Below are positions 16,221 to 23,876 of a stretch of DNA of 49,766 nt, piece after piece. This DNA comes from RUG11462 sp036308645 (lineage in GTDB: Bacteria > Bacillota > Clostridia > Oscillospirales > Acutalibacteraceae). The notes beneath the pieces were generated by a model that did no database searches, was not told the DNA's origin, and saw only the letters and a program-made list of their open reading frames with translations. Made by a program: the position numbers and the translations under genes. The stretch's first letter is position 1. Every line of letters starts with the position of its first letter. The DNA is taken from NCBI GenBank assembly GCA_036308645.1, contig JAXJVH010000024.1:1-49766 (forward strand). The letters are read 5' to 3'.

Positions 16221-16642
16221 TGAGCGAAGTTATCAATTTCCATTATGATGTTGACGGCGACGACTTCACCTCTGCGGGTGAAGCAAGCGTTAATGTTAAG
16301 AAAAAACTTCGTCAGTTAGGCGTTGACCCTGCCATTATCCGCAGAGTTTCAATCGCTATGTACGAGGGCGAGGTAAATATGGTTATCCATGCTAACGGCG
16401 GTTATGTAGATGTAAACGTTTACGGCGACAAAATTGAGATAATCCTTACCGATGAAGGTCCGGGTATCGAAAATGTCGAACTTGCCATGCAGGAGGGCTA
16501 CTCCACCGCCCCTGATTATGTCCGTTCTTTAGGCTTCGGCGCCGGAATGGGACTTCCGAATATGAAAAGTTATACCGACGAGATGAATATAGAAACTGAA
16601 ATCGGAGTCGGCACAACAATTACAATGATTGTAAATTTATAG
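16220..16642 (+). CDS. RsbW-like GHKL ATPase/kinase (anti-sigma-factor type)
   Basis: The protein has 140 residues starting at ATG 16220; a TTG one codon upstream is possible. It is a stand-alone HATPase_c domain: N-box EGEVNMVIHANGG (about 49-61), G1 DEGPGI, and G2 GFGAGMGLPNM. There is no His phospho-acceptor domain, so it resembles serine kinases of the RsbW/SpoIIAB class rather than sensor kinases. Neither an anti-sigma antagonist (STAS) nor a sigma factor is adjacent, so its partner is probably another protein of this operon. It overlaps the previous gene by one base. Confidence 0.82.
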   Translation: MSEVINFHYDVDGDDFTSAGEASVNVKKKLRQLGVDPAIIRRVSIAMYEGEVNMVIHANGGYVDVNVYGDKIEIILTDEGPGIENVELAMQEGYSTAPDYVRSLGFGAGMGLPNMKSYTDEMNIETEIGVGTTITMIVNL

Positions 16643-16691
16643 AAAGCAAAAATGTTGTATTTTATAGATTTTTAAAGGAGGCACAAAGTTT

Positions 16692-17975
16692 ATGAGCGAA
16701 TTCATACACTCTGTTTCTCTAAATGTTTCTAAATGCAAAGGCTGTACCGCTTGCCTTAGGCGTTGCCCTACCGAGGCGATAAGAATTAAAGACGGTCATG
16801 CGGTTATTGACGCAGAACGCTGTATTGACTGTGGCGAATGTATCAGAGTATGTCCGCATAAGGCTAAAAAGGCGGTTTGCAGTTCTTTTGACAGAATTAA
16901 TGATTTTAAGTATAAAATAGCACTTCCCGCACCGGCGCTTTACGGTCAGTTCAATAATCTTGACGATGTTGACTACTGCTTGCAGGGGCTTTTGGATATA
17001 GGCTTTGACGATGTTTTCGAGGTTTCTTATGCGGCAGAGTTTATCTCGGCTTATACAAGAATTTACTTAAAAGACGAAAAGGTTAAAAAACCCGTTATTT
17101 CATCGGCTTGTCCCGTAATCGTAAGGCTTATAAGCCTGCGTTACCCCTCGCTTTGCGATAATATTATGCCGATAGTTCCGCCTATGGAATTAGCCGCGCT
17201 TTTCGCAAGAAAAAAGGCGCTAAAAGAACACCCCGAACTAAAAGACGAGGATATAGGTGTTTTCTTTATCTCCCCTTGTCCGGGAAAATCCTCTTATGTT
17301 ACAAATAACGAGCCGGAGGGCAGACAAAATGTTGATGTAGTGCTTGCGATGAATGATATTTATTTCAGACTTCTGCCCGCTATGAAAAAAGCCGAAATCA
17401 ACACGCCGCTTTCCAAAGCGGGACGTGTGGGAATCGGCTGGGCGGTTTCCGGCGGTGAATCGGCGGCGCTGCTTAATGAAAAGTATCTGGCGGCAGACGG
17501 GCTTGAAAATGTTATTCAGGTGCTTGAGGAGATTGACAACGGCAAATTGCCCGAACTCGAATTTGTCGAACTTAACGCTTGCAACAGCGGTTGCGTTGGC
17601 GGAATACTTACCGTTGAAAATCCTTACATAGCAAAGGCAAAAATGCAAAGTTTAAGAAAATATCTTCCTGTTTCGGGCGCACATCCCGATAATGAAATTC
17701 CAAAAGAAGCGTATCTCGAAAAACTGAACGACTATAAACCGATTCAGCAGTTTTCGGATAATATTCAGGAATCAATGAAACTGATGGCGCAGATTCAGAA
17801 TGTTTGCAGCACCTTGCCTGAAATCGACTGCGGCTCTTGCGGAGCGCCGACCTGCCTTGCATTTGCAGAGGACGTGGTGCTTAAAGGCGTTGATATTAAT
17901 AACTGCATTATTAATATGAAAGATTATCTTTTGAAAAAACTTGAAGAGAAAAAGGAGAACGACAATGACAGTTGA
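16692..17975 (+). CDS. Divergent [FeFe]-hydrogenase-like iron-sulfur protein, putative sensor
   Basis: The protein has 427 residues. Residues 15-25 and 44-54 are two CxxCxxCxxxCP ferredoxin clusters. The middle is a shortened H-cluster domain retaining four candidate ligands: C140 in SSACP, C196 in SPCPGK, and C297/C301 in NACNSGCVGG. The C-terminus has a further [4Fe-4S] motif, CGSCGAPTC plus a fourth Cys (C380, C383, C388, C405). Catalytic HydA of this operon has TSCSPGW, MPCTAKK and GCPGGCVNGG instead, so the active-site loops are altered here. This argues for sensing or regulation rather than turnover (inference). It lies between GHKL-ATPase and DRTGG genes. RBS GGAGG. Confidence 0.85.
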   Translation: MSEFIHSVSLNVSKCKGCTACLRRCPTEAIRIKDGHAVIDAERCIDCGECIRVCPHKAKKAVCSSFDRINDFKYKIALPAPALYGQFNNLDDVDYCLQGLLDIGFDDVFEVSYAAEFISAYTRIYLKDEKVKKPVISSACPVIVRLISLRYPSLCDNIMPIVPPMELAALFARKKALKEHPELKDEDIGVFFISPCPGKSSYVTNNEPEGRQNVDVVLAMNDIYFRLLPAMKKAEINTPLSKAGRVGIGWAVSGGESAALLNEKYLAADGLENVIQVLEEIDNGKLPELEFVELNACNSGCVGGILTVENPYIAKAKMQSLRKYLPVSGAHPDNEIPKEAYLEKLNDYKPIQQFSDNIQESMKLMAQIQNVCSTLPEIDCGSCGAPTCLAFAEDVVLKGVDINNCIINMKDYLLKKLEEKKENDNDS

Positions 17976-18291
17976 CGGACTTTTAAAAAACGAAAGTTTT
18001 TCCCCCGTTGTTGTTTTCGATGGAGAAAGAGAGATAAAAGGCGCTTACTGCGGCGACCTTTTAAGTTGGGTAATGGGCAGAGCCGAAGAGGATAACGCAT
18101 TTATCACTATTATGACGAATGTCAACGTTATCGCCGTAGCCTCGCTGATAAATGTTTCGGTGGTTATTATATGTGAAGACGCCGAACTTTCCGATGATAT
18201 TATTAATGCGGCAAAGCAAAAAGAAATAAATGTTATAAAATCAATACTTCCGAGTTTTGAAACCTGCGCTTTGGTTGCAAAACTTATATAA
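17965..18291 (+). CDS. DRTGG-domain protein (second copy)
   Basis: The protein has 108 residues, starting at ATG 17965 behind AAGGAG and overlapping the preceding gene by 11 bases; an upstream in-frame start at 17941 has no RBS. It belongs to the same small DRTGG-like fold as the protein at 15873 (LLSWVMGRA, ITIMTNVNVIAVASL) but is clearly diverged from it. The paired copies on either side of the hydrogenase-like sensor suggest two related ligand-sensing subunits. There is no catalytic motif. Confidence 0.7.
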   Translation: MTVDGLLKNESFSPVVVFDGEREIKGAYCGDLLSWVMGRAEEDNAFITIMTNVNVIAVASLINVSVVIICEDAELSDDIINAAKQKEINVIKSILPSFETCALVAKLI

Positions 18292-18293
18292 TT

Positions 18294-19028
18294 ATGAAAC
18301 TTTATTACGATTTGCATATCCATTCCTGTTTGTCGCCCTGCGGCGATAATGATATGACGGTTAATAATATCGCCGGAATGGGTAAACTTGCAGGACTTGA
18401 TATTATGGCGCTTACCGACCATAATTCCACAAAAAATCTTCCCGCCTTTTTTGCGGCTTGTAAAAACTACGGCGTTATTCCGATAGGCGGTATGGAACTT
18501 ACCACCGTCGAGGAGGTACATATTGTATGCCTGTTCCCCACCTTGCAATCGGCAATGGATTTCGGCGAAGCGGTCGATAAAAGGCGTATTAAAATTAAAA
18601 ACAAGCCCGATATTTTCGGCGAGCAGTTAATTCTTGATGAAAACGACGAGATTATCGGCAACGACGAGTATCTGCTGATAAATGCAACCGATATTTCGAT
18701 TGACGAGGCGTACACAATGGCAAAGGAATACGGCGGCGTGGCTTTTCCGGCTCATATAGACCGAGATTCTTACGGAATTATCGCAATGCTCGGTACTTTT
18801 CCCGATACTCCCGATTTTTCGGCGGTTGAGATTTATGACAAGCAAAAACTCGAAAGTTTAAAAGAAACCTACGGTATTTTAAAGCAAAAACAAATTATTT
18901 TTTGTTCCGACGCTCATTATCTTGATAAAATTCGTGACAAGGAAAACTTTTTTGAATTTTCCGACGGTCTGTCGGATGGCGAGATACGGAAACAAATTAT
19001 AAATATTTTAAAAGGTAACGTGAAATGA
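18294..19028 (+). CDS. PHP-domain phosphoesterase
   Basis: The protein has 244 residues. The PHP metal site looks complete: DLHIHS (about 6-11), LTDHN, GGMELTTVEEVH, PAHID and SDAHYLD supply the usual His/Asp/Glu ligands of a trinuclear centre. PHP proteins hydrolyse phosphoesters (histidinol phosphate, nucleotides, phospho-sugars). Next to two GHKL kinases it could reverse a phosphorylation or act on a small-molecule signal (inference). It starts two bases after the previous stop with no RBS, so it is probably translationally coupled, and overlaps the next gene by four bases. Confidence 0.88.
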   Translation: MKLYYDLHIHSCLSPCGDNDMTVNNIAGMGKLAGLDIMALTDHNSTKNLPAFFAACKNYGVIPIGGMELTTVEEVHIVCLFPTLQSAMDFGEAVDKRRIKIKNKPDIFGEQLILDENDEIIGNDEYLLINATDISIDEAYTMAKEYGGVAFPAHIDRDSYGIIAMLGTFPDTPDFSAVEIYDKQKLESLKETYGILKQKQIIFCSDAHYLDKIRDKENFFEFSDGLSDGEIRKQIINILKGNVK

Positions 19029-19576
19029 AGGAATTATCGCTTAATATTCTCGATATTGCGGAAAATTCATTAAAAGCAGGCGCAACGCTTGTCGAAATTC
19101 TGCTTACCGAGAAAAATAACATTTTAAATATTGTTATTAATGATAACGGCTGCGGAATGTCGCAGGAAACCTTGCTTAATGTTACAAATCCTTTTTACAC
19201 AACAAGAACCACCCGAAAAGTAGGACTCGGTATTCCTTTTTTTAAGGAAGCCGCCGAGCAAACGGGCGGAAATTTTGAAATCGCTTCCGTACAAAGAGAG
19301 GTTGACCCCGATAACTGCGGAACGCGTGTTACTGCCGTTTTTAAAACCGACAGTATTGATTTTACCCCAATCGGAGATATCGTTTCAACAATCACTACTC
19401 TTGTTCACGGCTCGCCCGAGGTTGACTTTGTGTTTTTATATCACAACGATAAAGGCGAAGCCGCCCTTGATACAAGGCAGATGAGAGAAGTGCTTGGCGA
19501 TATTCCGTTGAACAGTCCCGAGATACTCGAATTTATCAGAACAAATCTTGAGGCTGAATATGAATTAATAAAGTAA
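19025..19576 (+). CDS. GHKL ATPase / histidine-kinase-like protein
   Basis: The protein has 183 residues. The HATPase_c domain takes up the first two thirds: N-box ILDIAENSLKAGAT, G1 DNGCGM, F-box NPFYTTR, G2 KVGLGIPFFKEAA. No dimerisation/His-phosphotransfer domain is present. The C-terminal 60 residues (from about SPEVDFVFLYHNDKG) are family-specific. It is more like the catalytic half of a histidine kinase than the RsbW-like protein at 16220, so the operon carries two distinct GHKL ATPases. Start overlaps the PHP stop (ATGA). Confidence 0.82.
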   Translation: MKELSLNILDIAENSLKAGATLVEILLTEKNNILNIVINDNGCGMSQETLLNVTNPFYTTRTTRKVGLGIPFFKEAAEQTGGNFEIASVQREVDPDNCGTRVTAVFKTDSIDFTPIGDIVSTITTLVHGSPEVDFVFLYHNDKGEAALDTRQMREVLGDIPLNSPEILEFIRTNLEAEYELIK

Positions 19577-19606
19577 AAAACTTTAATATGAAAGGACCGA
19601 AAAGTT

Positions 19607-19966
19607 ATGAAATCTTTAGCTGAACTTGCAGCAATCAGAGAGAGAATGAAAGACAGCGTAATTTTACGTGAAGGCAGCGCCGACATCAGAGTCGTTGTCG
19701 GAATGGCTACCTGCGGTATCGCAGCAGGCGCTCGCCCTGTTCTTAATACTCTTGTTCAAGAGGTTGCCCAAAACAATCTTACCGATAAGGTAACCGTTAC
19801 CCAGACCGGTTGTATCGGCATTTGCCAGTATGAGCCTGTTGTTGAGGTTTACGAGCCGGGTAAAGAAAAAGTTACCTATGTAAAAATGGATGCCGAAAAA
19901 GCCAAAAGAGTTGTAAAAGAGCATCTTATTGACGGCAAAATTGTGACCGAATACACAATCGGTTAA
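19607..19966 (+). CDS. Small thioredoxin-like [2Fe-2S] ferredoxin-type protein
   Basis: The protein has 119 residues. It has a short helical N-terminus and then the thioredoxin-like ferredoxin fold, with C36 (MATCGIAAGA) and C69/C73 (GCIGIC). The position of the usual fourth ligand is Gly/Ala (C36 is followed by GIAAG), while the related domains in HydC and HydB have CLGTAC and CGGTGC. So only three of four canonical Cys are present. It sits just before hydB and is probably an electron-transfer or assembly partner. RBS AAAGGA. Confidence 0.85.
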   Translation: MKSLAELAAIRERMKDSVILREGSADIRVVVGMATCGIAAGARPVLNTLVQEVAQNNLTDKVTVTQTGCIGICQYEPVVEVYEPGKEKVTYVKMDAEKAKRVVKEHLIDGKIVTEYTIG

Positions 19967-19986
19967 TAATAGGAGGATAAAAAATT

Positions 19987-21786
19987 ATGTATCGTGCCCA
20001 CGTGCTGATTTGCGGCGGTACCGGATGTACTTCATCAGGTTCTCCTGCAATCGAAAAAGCTCTTGAGGAGCAACTTAAGGCTAACGGCCTTGAAGAAGAA
20101 ATTAAAATTGTTCAAACCGGTTGTTTCGGACTTTGCGCTTTAGGTCCTGTAATGATTGTTTACCCTGAGGGAACATTCTACAGCCGAGTAACCGAGGCAG
20201 ATGTTAAAGAAATTGTTGAAGAGCATCTTCTCAAAGGCAGAATTGTTGAAAGACTTGTTTACAACGATAAAGCTGCAAACGCAGCAGTTGAAGAGCATAA
20301 CACCTCTTTGAACGACACCGCTTTCTATAAAAAACAGAAGAGAATTGCACTTCGTAACTGCGGTGTTATCAATCCTGAAGTTATTGATGAATATATCGCA
20401 ACAGGCGGTTATTCAGCGCTCGGTAAAGTTCTTACCGAAATGACTCCCGAACAGGTTATTCAAACTGTTCTTGATTCAGGTCTTCGCGGTCGAGGCGGCG
20501 GCGGATTCCCGACAGGTCTTAAATGGAAATTGGCTGCAGGAAACAAAGCCGACCAGAAATATGTATGCTGTAATGCCGACGAGGGCGACCCGGGTGCATT
20601 TATGGACCGTTCCGTGCTTGAAGGCGACCCGCACGTTGTTCTTGAATCAATGGCTATCGCAGGTTACGCTATCGGCGCTTCACAGGGCTATATTTATGTT
20701 CGTGCCGAGTACCCTATCGCCGTTCATAGATTGGAAATCGCTATTAAACAGGCTCGTGAATACGGTCTTTTAGGTAAAGATATTTTCGGCACAGGCTTTG
20801 ATTTTGATATTGATTTACGTCTTGGCGCAGGCGCGTTCGTTTGCGGTGAGGAAACTGCTCTTATGACCTCTATCGAGGGTAACCGAGGCGAGCCCAGACC
20901 TCGTCCGCCTTATCCGGCAGTTAAAGGTCTTTTCGGCAAACCTACTATTCTTAACAATGTTGAAACTTATGCTAATATCACCCAGATTATCTTAAACGGT
21001 CCTGAATGGTTCGCTTCTATGGGTACTGAAAAATCAAAAGGTACAAAGGTATTTGCGCTCGGCGGTAAGATTACTCATACAGGTCTTGTTGAAGTACCTA
21101 TGGGTACAACCTTGCGTGAAGTTGTTGAAGAAATCGGCGGCGGTATTCCGAACGGCAAGAAGTTTAAAGCCGCTCAAACAGGCGGTCCTTCAGGCGGATG
21201 TATCCCTGCCGAACATCTTGATATTCCGATTGATTACGATAACCTTATTGCTATCGGTTCAATGATGGGTTCAGGCGGACTTATCGTTATGGACGAAGAT
21301 AACTGTATGGTTGATATTGCAAAATTCTTCCTTGAATTTACCGTTGATGAATCTTGCGGTAAATGTACCCCTTGCCGTGTAGGTACAAGAAGATTGCTTG
21401 AAATTCTTGAAAAAATTACAAGCGGTAAAGGTACTCTTGCCGATATTGACAAACTTGAAGAACTTTCAAAATATATCAAAGCAAATTCACTTTGCGGTCT
21501 CGGTCAAACTGCTCCGAACCCTGTATTATCTACACTCCGCTACTTCAGAGATGAGTATGTAGCTCACGTTGTTGATAAAAAATGTCCTGCAGGCGTTTGT
21601 AAAGACCTTCTTGAATACAAAATCGACCCTGATAAATGTAAAGGCTGCTCGCTTTGTTCAAGAAAATGTCCTGTCGGCGCTATTTCAGGTGAAATTCGCA
21701 GTCCGTTTAAAATTGATCCTAATAAGTGTATTAAGTGCGGCGCTTGTATGAGTTCATGTAAGTTTGACGCTATTTCAAAGCAATAA
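19987..21786 (+). CDS. hydB: HydB: NuoF-like flavoprotein subunit of bifurcating-type hydrogenase
   Basis: The protein has 599 residues. Domains in order: thioredoxin-like [2Fe-2S] (C9, C14, then GCFGLC); NuoF core from about 120 with FMN/NADH site GRGGGGFPTGLKW and CNADEGDPGAF; [4Fe-4S] motif SCGKCTPCR plus SLCGLG; two C-terminal ferredoxin clusters (CKGCSLCSRKCP, CIKCGACMSSC). It oxidises or reduces NAD(H) and, in characterised homologues, takes part in flavin-linked bifurcation between NADH and ferredoxin. RBS AGGAGG. It is directly followed by hydA. Confidence 0.96.
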   Translation: MYRAHVLICGGTGCTSSGSPAIEKALEEQLKANGLEEEIKIVQTGCFGLCALGPVMIVYPEGTFYSRVTEADVKEIVEEHLLKGRIVERLVYNDKAANAAVEEHNTSLNDTAFYKKQKRIALRNCGVINPEVIDEYIATGGYSALGKVLTEMTPEQVIQTVLDSGLRGRGGGGFPTGLKWKLAAGNKADQKYVCCNADEGDPGAFMDRSVLEGDPHVVLESMAIAGYAIGASQGYIYVRAEYPIAVHRLEIAIKQAREYGLLGKDIFGTGFDFDIDLRLGAGAFVCGEETALMTSIEGNRGEPRPRPPYPAVKGLFGKPTILNNVETYANITQIILNGPEWFASMGTEKSKGTKVFALGGKITHTGLVEVPMGTTLREVVEEIGGGIPNGKKFKAAQTGGPSGGCIPAEHLDIPIDYDNLIAIGSMMGSGGLIVMDEDNCMVDIAKFFLEFTVDESCGKCTPCRVGTRRLLEILEKITSGKGTLADIDKLEELSKYIKANSLCGLGQTAPNPVLSTLRYFRDEYVAHVVDKKCPAGVCKDLLEYKIDPDKCKGCSLCSRKCPVGAISGEIRSPFKIDPNKCIKCGACMSSCKFDAISKQ

Positions 21787-21802
21787 GGGAGGAAAATTGA
21801 AG

Positions 21803-23551
21803 ATGTTAAATTTAAAAATCAACGGCATTGCGGTTGAGGTAGAAGAAGGCGCAACCGTCCTTGAAGCTGCTCGTAAAGCAGGCATTGAAATCCCTACCCT
21901 TTGCTATATGAAAGAAATTAATGAAATCGGCGCTTGCCGTATCTGTATGGTTGAAGTACAGGAAATGCGCGGCGCAGATTTAGGCCCTGCAAGAATGGTA
22001 ACCGCTTGCGTTTATCCTGCAAGCGACGGAATGGTTGTTAAAACCAATACCGAAAAGGTTATAAGTTCAAGAAAAACCACTCTTGAGATGATTCTTTCAA
22101 CTCATAACCGTTCATGTTTGTCCTGCGTTCGTTCGGGCAACTGTGAATTGCAGACTCTTTGCTATGAATACGGCGTTGAAAATCCCGCTGTGTTCGACGG
22201 TGTTGTTCCTGAAAATATTTATGATGACAGCGCTGTTCACATGATTCGTGACAACTCTAAATGTATTCTCTGCCGTCGCTGTGTTGCAGTTTGCAGAGAG
22301 CAGGAAGTTGGCGTAATCGGCGCAAACGACCGTGGTTTTGATACTCATATCGGTTGTGTTTATGACAAACCGCTTTCCGAGGTTGACTGCATTTCCTGCG
22401 GTCAGTGTATCGTAAACTGTCCGACCGGAGCTTTAAGAGAGCGTGACGACACACAGAAAGTTTTCGACGCTATCGCTGATGAAACAAAAACAGTAATTGT
22501 TCAGACTGCACCTGCTGTTCGTGCGGCTTTGGGCGAAGAATTCGGTATGCCTATCGGCACAGATGTAGAGGGCAAAATGGTTGCGGCTTGCAGACGTTTA
22601 GGTTTTGATAAAGTATTTGATACCGATACTGCCGCTGACTTTACCATTATGGAAGAGGCTCATGAACTTATTGACCGTGTAACAAACGGCGGCGTTCTTC
22701 CTATGATTACATCATGCTCACCCGGTTGGATTAAATATTGCGAATATCACTATCCCGAATTTATTCCTAACCTTTCGAGTTGTAAATCACCGCAGAATAT
22801 GTTCGGCGGTATCATTAAATCATGGTATGCAGAAAAGCATAATCTTAATCCTGACGATATCGTTGTTGTTTCGGTTATGCCTTGTACCGCAAAGAAATTT
22901 GAGGTTCAGCGTGAGGAACTTCGCGCCGATGTTGACATTACCATTACAACACGTGAATTGGCAAGAATGATTAAGCGTGTAGGTATTCAGTTTACAAAAT
23001 TACCGGATGAGCAGTTTGACTCACCGCTCGGCGAGGCTACAGGCGCGGCAGTTATTTTCGGCGCTACAGGCGGCGTTATGGAAGCGGCGCTCAGAACTGC
23101 TTATGAATCTATTACAAAATCTACTCTTGATGATGTTGATTTTACCGCAGTTCGTGGAACAGAACCTGTTAAGGTTACTGAAATCAAAGTCGGCGATTTG
23201 AATGTTAAAGTCGGCGTTGCTTCAGGCGCAAAAGCCGCTAAAGAATTGCTTGAGCGTGTTAAAGCAGGCGAAGAATTTACATTTATCGAGATTATGGGTT
23301 GTCCGGGCGGCTGCGTAAACGGCGGCGGTCAGCCGATTCAGCCGTCATCTGTTCGCCAGACAGTTGATATTAAGGCAGAACGTGCAAAAGTTCTTTATAA
23401 TAACGACGCGGCAAAGACTATCAGAAAATCTCATGAAAATCCGTTCTTGAAAGCAGTTTATGAGGAGTACTTCGGCGAGCCGAACTCACATAAAGCGCAT
23501 GAGATTTTACATACAACTTATGTTGACCGTTCAAAAGACGTTATTATGTAA
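21803..23551 (+). CDS. hydA: HydA: catalytic [FeFe]-hydrogenase subunit
   Basis: The protein has 582 residues from ATG 21803, behind GGGAGG; an in-frame ATG at 21764 lies inside hydB and is not preferred. Domains: NuoG-like [2Fe-2S] (C34, C45, C48, C69); His-ligated cluster (H101, C105, C108, C114); two [4Fe-4S] (C154-C164, C196-C206); H-cluster domain with TSCSPGW (303-309), MPCTAKK (C361) and GCPGGCVNGG (C500, C504). It makes or uses H2. With HydB and HydC it should reoxidise NADH and reduced ferredoxin during fermentation. The maturases HydE, HydF and HydG are not in the window. A terminator follows. Confidence 0.97.
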   Translation: MLNLKINGIAVEVEEGATVLEAARKAGIEIPTLCYMKEINEIGACRICMVEVQEMRGADLGPARMVTACVYPASDGMVVKTNTEKVISSRKTTLEMILSTHNRSCLSCVRSGNCELQTLCYEYGVENPAVFDGVVPENIYDDSAVHMIRDNSKCILCRRCVAVCREQEVGVIGANDRGFDTHIGCVYDKPLSEVDCISCGQCIVNCPTGALRERDDTQKVFDAIADETKTVIVQTAPAVRAALGEEFGMPIGTDVEGKMVAACRRLGFDKVFDTDTAADFTIMEEAHELIDRVTNGGVLPMITSCSPGWIKYCEYHYPEFIPNLSSCKSPQNMFGGIIKSWYAEKHNLNPDDIVVVSVMPCTAKKFEVQREELRADVDITITTRELARMIKRVGIQFTKLPDEQFDSPLGEATGAAVIFGATGGVMEAALRTAYESITKSTLDDVDFTAVRGTEPVKVTEIKVGDLNVKVGVASGAKAAKELLERVKAGEEFTFIEIMGCPGGCVNGGGQPIQPSSVRQTVDIKAERAKVLYNNDAAKTIRKSHENPFLKAVYEEYFGEPNSHKAHEILHTTYVDRSKDVIM

Positions 23552-23572
23552 AAAGTAAAAACAAGTAATAAT

Positions 23573-23614
23573 AAAGACTGCAAACTTACCGAAAAGGTAA
23601 ATTTGCAGTCTTTT
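23573..23614 (+). terminator. Terminator of the hydrogenase operon
   Basis: A long stem AAAGACTGCAAACTTACC/GGTAAATTTGCAGTCTTT with a GAAAA-type loop, followed by TTTT. Confidence 0.85.
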
Positions 23615-23629
23615 CTATATAAGAAACAG

Positions 23630-23860
23630 GATATAAGCCCAAAGCCTTCCCTTGGGGGAAGGTGTCACGAAGCGACGGATGAGGGATAAAACAAAAACAT
23701 TTTAACGGCACGCCGAGGTCGTCGTGCCCTACAATTTTTGGGAAGATTATCGGTATTTCAACGAACGGCGGTTTGTGGGCAAACCGCCCTACAGATGTAG
23801 AGAAGATTACGGATAATATACAAACTGTCGACCGTAAAGGTAGCTTCAAATGAATTTTCA
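23630..23860. repeat. Array of CCCTAC-type palindromic repeats
   Basis: Three units: CCTTCCCTTGGGGGAAGG with the GACGGATGAGGG tail (about 23643-23688), GGCACGCCGAGGTCGTCGTGCC then CTAC (23706-23731), and GGCGGTTTGTGGGCAAACCGCC then CTACA (23766-23792). The spacers share GAAGATTA(T/C)(C)GG. The array fills the gap between the hydrogenase terminator and the convergent AlbA-type gene. Confidence 0.75.
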
Positions 23861-23876
23861 TCAATTTCTTGTTATT

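Noticed and set aside
23630..23860. CRISPR array
   Set aside because: Units are themselves palindromic, of several different sequences, irregularly spaced, with conserved rather than unique spacers, and there are no cas genes.
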